Of a stretch of DNA of 15,317 nt, positions 9,051 through 15,317 are shown in pieces (the first letter of the stretch is position 1; each line of letters opens with the position of its first letter). The stretch covers positions 14,260 to 29,576 of the forward strand of contig CAUDNR010000553.1 of the NCBI GenBank assembly GCA_958430865.1. Direction: 5' to 3'. Source of the DNA: Entrophospora sp. SA101 (lineage: Eukaryota > Glomeromycota > Glomeromycetes > Entrophosporales > Entrophosporaceae). Both the position numbers and the translations under genes were made by a program. The notes below the pieces were generated by a model that saw only the letters and a program-made list of their open reading frames with translations, did not search any database and was not told the origin of the DNA.

Positions 9051-12000
9051 TCATTCATCATCTTCTGAGTCAATAATTGAAAAAGGCTCTGTTGAAGAAG
9101 TTGTTTTTGGTAATAAAGTTGTTTGAGAAATGGGCGTAGAAATGGGTATTGTGTGACTAATTGTAGAGGAATTATTGCTATCAGCAGATTCAACTTGATC
9201 ATTGGAAGATGTATTGGAATCCGATGGAGCCTCTGGAACTTTGGGTTCTTTTGACAAAGTAACAGTAATAGATTTTCCTTTGTGTTTGTTATACATTTCA
9301 TCATATTTTTGTAAAGTTGTTGATAAGTTATCATTTAAAATCAAAAGTTTCTCTAAAAAATCATTGATATCATTTATATCGTTGAAAGAAAATATTAAGT
9401 TTTTTTTTTAAAAAATAAATGACTTTATATTATTTGATTAATAATGATTCTCACCAAGTAAATTCTTTTCAATAACAGATGAAAGATATGGTGTTATTTT
9501 TGTTTGAAGATTTTTACATTCATCATATAATTGCTTTTTTTAAAAAAATAAGGTTTTTAGTATCATTATTATTATAATAATTAAAATAAAATCATGATGT
9601 GTATATATATGCAAATACCATTATAACTTCATTTGGAATTATTTGATTGTTATTATTATTATTATTATTACTATTTGATTTTGATTTTGATTCATCATTT
9701 ACCATCATTTCTTTTAAAAGGCTTAGACTTTCTTCAGCAATTTTAATATCTTTTTTTAAATCATCCAAATAAATTCCTAATCCCGTCTCTGAAGATTCAG
9801 CTTCATCAAACGAATTTGACAATCCAGAAAAAGACTTTGTTTCAAAGTCCGGTAATAAATAATTAAAGTCTCCATTTTCTGTATCACCCTTCTGTGCCAA
9901 TTCAGTATTTCTAACACATGCACGAAGAATGTCTCGAGAAAGTCTTGACATTTCTGCATCATTAGGCTTCACATATTGAAATATTATAAATATATATGTG
10001 TATGCGTATTTGTGTTAATATTAATTTTTTAATAACTTACTTGAACATTGACATCTAAAACACGAACACTATGATTCATCTTTATTGAAACCGCTAATGC
10101 CATAAGTCCTGCAATATCAATTCCTGGGTTAGATGTAAGGTCTAAATGAGTTAAAGTCCTGGTTTCTGGAAGATATTCTGCAAGAGCAATTGCACCTAAA
10201 ATAAAAATAGTTAATACTAATTTTTTTTTGAACGTCGAAGAAATTTAATATCTATACATTAAACACCTTCTGTCATTAAATTTACATCTGATAGGATCAA
10301 TTTTTTAAGAGAATCATTTACTGATAAAGAATTTCGAAGCGATATTATCTATATTTTAAAATGTTTAAAACACGTTTAAATATAATTAAATAGAAGCATA
10401 TCAAGAAAGATACATAGCATACCCCTTCTGCTGAAAAACCTCCAACATTGTTCCTGCTTATATCGAGTAATTCCAATGTATAATTATATTTCTTTATTTG
10501 TTAATAGAGATTTTATTAATAGCTACTTTAATATGAAACAAAATTCTTTTAATTGATACTATTCAACTTACAAAACCATCGGCCAAATTTAATAAGCCTT
10601 TTGAATCAATTCGATTATCTAGTAAATATAGTTCTTTTAAACTTCGATTTCTTCTTAAAGCCTGGGCTATATATTGTATGCCACCCTATATTTTAGGAAA
10701 TGACTATATTAAATTTAAAGTATATAAAATATATACACATGAACATATATGCATGTATATGATGTTACCTTTAAATCATTACCACTAACATCTAATACTT
10801 CCAAACCCTGTCTTCTATTTCTTGATCTTTCGGCTTTAGCCTCTTCTTGTTCGTTGAATGCTGGCATAGTAGAAACTGAAATTGATGGATTATTGGGAGT
10901 CCAATTAAAGTCATCGTAATCGCGTAACATAACACCAATCCATACAGCACCAACATGATTGATATTATTAAATTTAAGTGACAGATAATGTAAATTTGAT
11001 CTTCGAATTCCGGGACCTATAAGTTTTTTAAGGAAGAAAAAATATCATCATTTATATTTTATTTTACTGGTAATGCAATAATAATACATACCCAAAACTT
11101 CCAAAACATTGTTCTTTAGTGCACAATTATCTAACTTGAGTGTTTTTAGTATAGCACCAGATTTACTATTTCCTTGTGTTAAAGCTTGTGCTAAAAAAGT
11201 AGCAGATTTTTTGTCAATATTTGTTCCAGAAAGATCAAGATATGTCAAAGTTGTAGACTACAAGAAAAATTAATTATAATCATCATTAACAAATTATTAT
11301 TATATGATGAAGAACATTTATAATTATTGGTGAATAATTTACCTTTTTAATATAAATTGCTATATAATTAAAACCATTGGATCTTATTCTTCTATTATTG
11401 GCCAAATTGAGATATGCCAATTTATCATTCACAAGTAAACTATGGCATAGAATTTTTAAAGTCTATAAAGAAAAAATTTGATTGAAGATTAATCTATAGA
11501 CTTTTTAAGAAAATAATGATGATGATAATAATAATCCATACATCATCTTCTAATTCACACCTCTCTAATATTAATTTTTCCAAGCCAAATTCAAGTGTAA
11601 GAACATCTGCTATAGGTTCAGCAATGTTGCGATCAATAATATCACCTAAATAAATAAAATAAGCATTTATATCGAAAATTGCCATTTGTCAATAATATAT
11701 AATTATTATTATTATTATTATTATCATTATTGTTATCATTATTGTTAGAAAAAATTTCTCTAGTTATTATAAATTTGCAAACGATTAATATCCAACCTGT
11801 CAAATCAATAACTTTCAAAGATCCTCCTTGCTGATTTGCTTTCTAATTAATGAAAATGAATTAAAAAAATTATTTAAATTATAAAAAAAAATCTATTTAA
11901 ACATTTACATAGTTTACCCTAAGGATATCCACAAGTCGATCGACAGGAAATTCTTCTCGAATTTTACAGGCAGAAAGATAAAATTGCATTATATCTTTAG

Positions 12001-13194
12001 CCGAATAAGATGTTTTCTGATCCGATTTTGGTTGCAATTGCTGATTTATAGGATTTTGGATATTACTCCATTCATGGAAATCGTATTCTTCTTCCCAATC
12101 ACTATTATCACTATCACCGGGGATTGGTGAATGTGGATGTTCATTTGTTAATTTATTTACAGAAAATCGAACCCGTTTAAGAGTTTTAGGGGTGAGAAGA
12201 TTGTTGTTATTTGGGGATGACGATAAATTTTCATTATTTAATTGCGAAACCTGTTCTCCTGGTAAATCATTAACATTCAACACATTTAATTTGGGGTTTT
12301 CTTGTTTTTCTTCTTCTTCTTGTTGTTGATGTTGTTGATGATTATGATGTTGTTGTTGTTGTTCTAGTTGTTGTTCCTCTTCTTGGAAATTAGCAGCAGC
12401 AGCGATAGCAGGAGCAGCGGTTGCGGTGATAGCAGTAGTGCTTAAACGTTTCAATGTATTTGAAAAAAAAGAAGCGGCAGTGGATGATGAAGCGGTCGAA
12501 GTAGTTGTAGCTGTAACGTTAACGACATTTTGAAAAGCAGCAAACCAATCACGTCTCCAAGTTGAACGCGTGCTGGGCTGAGGTGCAGGTTTTAGTATGC
12601 CTTTTTGTGGAGGTTTAGCATTTGCGGTAGAAATTGGACGTCGGTAGGGTATAGGCTTTGATCTTGCTGGTTTTTCGATATTTTGAGACTCGTCATGATC
12701 ATCATCAGTCAAAGGTACAGCAGATGAATCTAACATTCACAACAAAAAAATAGAACGATGTATATAATAAACTTGATGAATTGATTGATTTATTAATAAT
12801 GAAACGAATTCCATGAAATTAAAGAATTACTATTGTTTTCTTTTTCAAAAGTTTCTTCTACATTTTTATTATTATTGATTTTTTGATCCAATAGCCATTG
12901 TAAAATAGACTCAAATCCGAGACCCTTATTCTCATTTATAGCAGTTTCAGCAATAGACTGCTCAAAACCCATTGACACCAATTGTAAGAGGACATCATTC
13001 GAGTTTATTGTACTGTCTTCGTTCTCATTTTCTGTTACTTTCTTGAGAACTTCCTCTTTTTCTTTATTATTTTTAGTAGTAGTAACAGTAAATGATCCTG
13101 AAAAACCGCTTTCCGACTCTACTGTACTCTCAACATTTGCTTGATCACTAGATAAGTTTGGCGTGTTATCATTTTCTTCAAGCGAACTAAGCAT
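9051..13194 (-). CDS. UBA-domain plus leucine-rich-repeat PP1-regulator-like protein (PPP1R37/LRRC68 type), 14 exons
   Basis: Exons in coding order: 13194-12831, 12729-11918, 11842-11797, 11645-11542, 11462-11343, 11257-11092, 11016-10769, 10685-10572, 10491-10423, 10348-10267, 10195-10041, 9966-9619, 9533-9455, 9352-9051. All are GT-AG and the phases agree, giving 3009 nt or 1002 aa. Residues about 66-105 look like a UBA domain (LQLVSMGFEQSIAETAI, then W100). Residues 164-169 are KGILKP followed by RRDW, and 307-310 are RVRF, a canonical RVxF PP1-docking motif. Ala/Thr-rich and Gln/His-rich tracts lie between them. Ribonuclease-inhibitor-type LRRs span about 399-760, with LEVLDVSGNDLK and GVMLRDYDDF as in the PPP1R37 family. 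A Ser/Asn-rich, acidic tail ends in SEDDE. Likely role, by family: binding and restraining protein phosphatase 1, with possible ubiquitin binding. The first intron, joining UBA to the rest, is the least certain; otherwise two adjacent genes would be present. Confidence 0.8.
9648..9671. repeat. AAT microsatellite coding an Asn run
   Basis: Read on the minus strand, this trinucleotide run encodes about eight consecutive Asn in exon 12 of the LRR gene, at the edge of its disordered tail. A similar ATT run lies in an intron at about 11704-11724. Length variation among strains is likely. Confidence 0.7.
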
Positions 13195-13836
13195 AATTAA
13201 TATATATATATATATTTAAAATTTTTTTTTTATTTTCTATATACAACTAATAAATACCCATTCATTGGTGAATTAAAATCGAAACATATTATATTCCAAC
13301 TGAATTTTTAAGGTTTGTATGACATCCATCACAAATCCAATTTTCCGATTAAGGGAATAATAGCATGAACTTGACCGTTAAAGACATTTTTCAATAAACG
13401 AAATTTGTTTCTTTATAATAATACTATATAAAACTATGAATATATTGCTGAGAGCCATAATTTTCATTGGTGTAAAAAAATCAATCGTTTACTAATGTTG
13501 TATACAACCCTTCATTTTCCCATTATTATAATTATTATAATTTCCATGACGGCAACTAAAAGTTGGATCACCTAATATTATTGGATAAATTTTATGTCAT
13601 GTGATATCTTCTTTTGTTTGGACAGTATATAATATATATACTTGACATGTATTATAGATTTTTTAAAACATTAGGAAAAATTTATTCAAAATAAACAGAA
13701 ATAATTAATATACTGTATGTGTATATTTATTTACTCTATTGCTATATATATATATATTTTTCCTAACCAACCAACTAAACTAACTGAACATAATTTCTCT
13801 TACTCTATCTCACACACACTATATTATATTCTATAT
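13195..13836. promoter_or_regulatory. Spacer between two minus-strand genes, probable promoter of the UBA/LRR gene
   Basis: No gene was seen. The stretch just upstream of the start codon at 13194 has a (TA)n run at 13200-13215 and A/T tracts, and another (TA)n run lies at about 13743-13756. Any of these could serve as a TATA-like element, but none can be singled out. The 13760-13836 end presumably holds the 3' UTR of the gene ending at 13837. Confidence 0.35.
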
Positions 13837-14118
13837 TTATTTCTTTGAACCATGAACGGTGACATTGAAACTAATGGTTACAGGTAATTCAACTTCCTTG
13901 CCTTCGATTTCAACCTTGATTTTACCTTTTGTATTAGTTGTTGTCCATCCATAACCAGTAGAATATTTATGAGGTTTTGCATCCATAGTGTACAAGATTT
14001 CATCATTTGAAGATGAAGAAGATTCACCACTATTTCCATTATTTGATGTTTCTTTACTTTCTTCTTCTTTTTTATCGTCTCCTTCTTTTTTATCATCAAC
14101 TTCTTGTTTTTTATTTTG
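13837..14118 (-). pseudogene. 3' end of a minus-strand gene, cut off by a transposon fragment
   Basis: This open frame of 94 codons ends with TAA at 13837-13839. It begins with a Lys/Glu/Asp-rich, then Ser/Asn-rich linker (QEVDDKKEGDDKKEEESKE) and ends in a compact, non-repetitive domain with EILYTMDAKPHKYSTGYGW, EGKEVELPVTISFNVTV and HGSKK. The Thr/Val alternation suggests a beta-sheet fold. I do not recognise the family. At 14119 the frame runs straight into a TGA supplied by the inserted transposon piece. The 5' part is not visible on the other side of that piece (14746 onward). The gene is therefore either truncated, or it has an intron acceptor at the CAAG near 14102-14105 and the transposon lies in that intron. 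Only the C-terminal part can be described. Confidence 0.55.
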
Positions 14119-14745
14119 TCATCTAATCATTGTGTATCACATAGGCTTCATCTGGCTGGAAAAGATGCTTCAGATGAAGACTTATATGGAAATAAAGAAA
14201 TAGAATTTCTTGGTAAATTTTATGGAGAAATTAAAATCATAGATGGAGATGAATTCCAAGAAATTATTCATAAAGATACACTTAATGAAGAATGGCCTTT
14301 AGTAAAAAATTTTCTCCGTTGTAATAAACTCACAGAAACAGGTTTTATTAATTTCTGGAAAAATATTTTTGATTCAAATGAGGATTTTTCATTTAATTAT
14401 CCAAATATAGCTCTTCTAGTTAAAATAGCACTTATTATTCCTCTTTCAAATGCTAATGTTGAAAGAATATTTTCTCAAACAAAATTAATTAAGGATAAAA
14501 TAAGAAACAAAATGAATATTAGCACATTAAATAAACATTTAATTATTAAATTAAATGGACCTGATATTGAGGATTTTAATTTTGAGAATGCATTTGAACA
14601 TTGGATAAATAAAAAAAGTAGAAGAATTTTTTTTTAGAAGTAATTTTTGTAATTTAAAAAAAATAAATTGGAAAAAAATTTTTTTTTTAGTTGGATAATT
14701 TGGATGTGCGCAAAAAAATTCTTGCAGATTGAATTTCGAACACTG
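14117..14745 (+). mobile_element. Truncated, internally deleted second copy of the hAT element
   Basis: Bases 14117-14179 are identical to 7556-7618 and bases 14180-14745 match 8240-8806, so 621 bp (7619-8239) are missing at an AG microhomology. The whole coding part up to the stop is identical except for one base (Tyr to Phe near 14593), which indicates a very recent origin. The deletion is in frame. The remaining frame (to TAG at 14635-14637) keeps HCVSHRLHLAGKDASDE and the C-terminal dimerisation region but lacks both candidate catalytic Asp residues and the zinc finger. Its left end joins host sequence at a 2-bp TG overlap and has no start codon of its own, so translation is doubtful. Confidence 0.9.
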
Positions 14746-15011
14746 GGTGGGACCAACAAAACACGGTTCTCAAACTAATTTTTAATTTTGAGAAAATCAC
14801 AAAAACAAAAAAGCCCCCTATTTTTAGATCTATGTAGTACACATTTAAATAAAAACAAGTTTTTAAACAAAAACATGACAGCGAACTTCGTGTCTTTTAC
14901 TCACACAACGACATCACTCAGAGTCAAGACAATAATAGTCTATTTTATCAATTCAAAAAAAAATACAAATAGGGTGGTTGTCCCCAGATTTTTTTTCCAT
15001 TTTTTTTTGTA
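14746..15011. other. Unassigned region right of the transposon fragment
   Basis: No supported gene was seen. Just inside the boundary is a short hairpin-forming pair (TTCTCAAA at about 14768 and TTTTGAGAA at about 14787). A moderately G+C stretch at about 14880-14930 precedes A/T-rich sequence ending in a polypyrimidine tract. Confidence 0.4.
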
Positions 15012-15012
15012 G

Positions 15013-15194
15013 AGAAATTCCTCTCAGGCCATTTCAGCACACGGAACTCAACTTTCTACAACGTCCCTGTCCATCTTCAAGCAATTAAGTTTACAGATGA
15101 TGAGCACATTCAAACCATGAAATCATTTATCATTACACAACGTTATACAAGATGGTCTAAAAATAAAAATACCACTGCGCTGAGTGTTTCATAG
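15013..15194 (+). CDS. Candidate 3'-terminal exon, product unknown
   Basis: A long T-rich tract ends in GTAG at 15009-15012, a good acceptor. It is followed by about 60 open codons to TAG at 15192-15194. The translation (KFLSGHFSTRNSTFYNVPVH, later DDEHIQTMKSFIITQRYTRW) has varied residues and higher G+C than its surroundings. No start codon or upstream exon can be identified, so it would be the last exon of a plus-strand gene or part of a mobile element that begins near 14746. I do not recognise the protein. Chance openness is possible. Confidence 0.35.
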
Positions 15195-15317
15195 CATCAG
15201 AATAACAAAAATACACGATTCAATTGATTCAATCATTTATTACAGTCAAGTATTTTACCAAATTTGGAAATCGAATCTAGAAAAATTGGAACCCCCTTGT
15301 TGATCAATTCATATATG
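15195..15317. other. Window end, no feature seen
   Basis: A/T-rich sequence after the candidate exon. No open frame or repeat was recognised. Confidence 0.4.

Noticed and set aside
9777..9962. Alternative minus-strand frames within the LRR gene
   Set aside because: They overlap exon 12 in another frame, while exon 12 fits the phase of its neighbours and has the conserved-looking SRLSRDILRACVRNTE.
13878..14099. Lys-rich 73-codon minus-strand frame
   Set aside because: It is a shifted reading of the gene tail at 13837-14118, whose own frame gives a more protein-like product with a proper stop.
14104..14637. The 177-codon frame of the truncated hAT copy as an expressed gene
   Set aside because: It opens with a TTG in host sequence. 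The first in-frame ATG lies near the 3' end, and both catalytic Asp are absent. Annotated as a mobile-element fragment instead.

Overview
The window looks like nuclear DNA of a fungus, most likely an arbuscular mycorrhizal (Glomeromycotina, Rhizophagus-like) species. The base composition is very A+T-rich, introns are short (about 30-110 bp) with GTAAGT/GTATGT donors and TTTTAG-type acceptors, mobile DNA is dense, and one gene belongs to an uncharacterised protein family that I associate with Mucoromycota. This assignment is inference from memory. No rRNA, tRNA or CRISPR was seen.

Layout. 1-1700: a less A+T-rich stretch holding decayed minus-strand coding remnants of unknown origin. 1981-4058: a nine-exon plus-strand gene (413 codons once the insert is discounted) of the uncharacterised family, broken by a 134-bp hAT-type MITE in exon 4 with an exact 8-bp target duplication. 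4059-6586: intergenic, with two more MITEs that have terminal inverted repeats and near-perfect 8-bp target duplications. One of these sits inside a 19-bp tandem repeat array. 6587-8806: a nearly full-length hAT transposase element with one frameshift. 8755-8895: an open, exon-like stretch just downstream. 9051-13194: a 14-exon minus-strand gene whose reading frame closes exactly (1002 aa). It combines an N-terminal UBA domain, PP1-docking-like motifs, leucine-rich repeats of the PPP1R37/LRRC68 type and an acidic tail. 13837-14118: the 3' end of another minus-strand gene, cut off by a transposon fragment. 14117-14745: a 5'-truncated, internally deleted, almost identical second copy of the hAT element's 3' part. 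14746-15317: unassigned sequence with one candidate terminal exon.

The only apparently intact protein-coding gene is the UBA/PP1-docking/LRR gene. The other coding stretches are transposon-derived, decayed or interrupted. The unifying theme is hAT activity: one autonomous-type copy, one recent deletion derivative and three MITEs with TA...TA ends and 8-bp target duplications, two of which lie in or against host genes.
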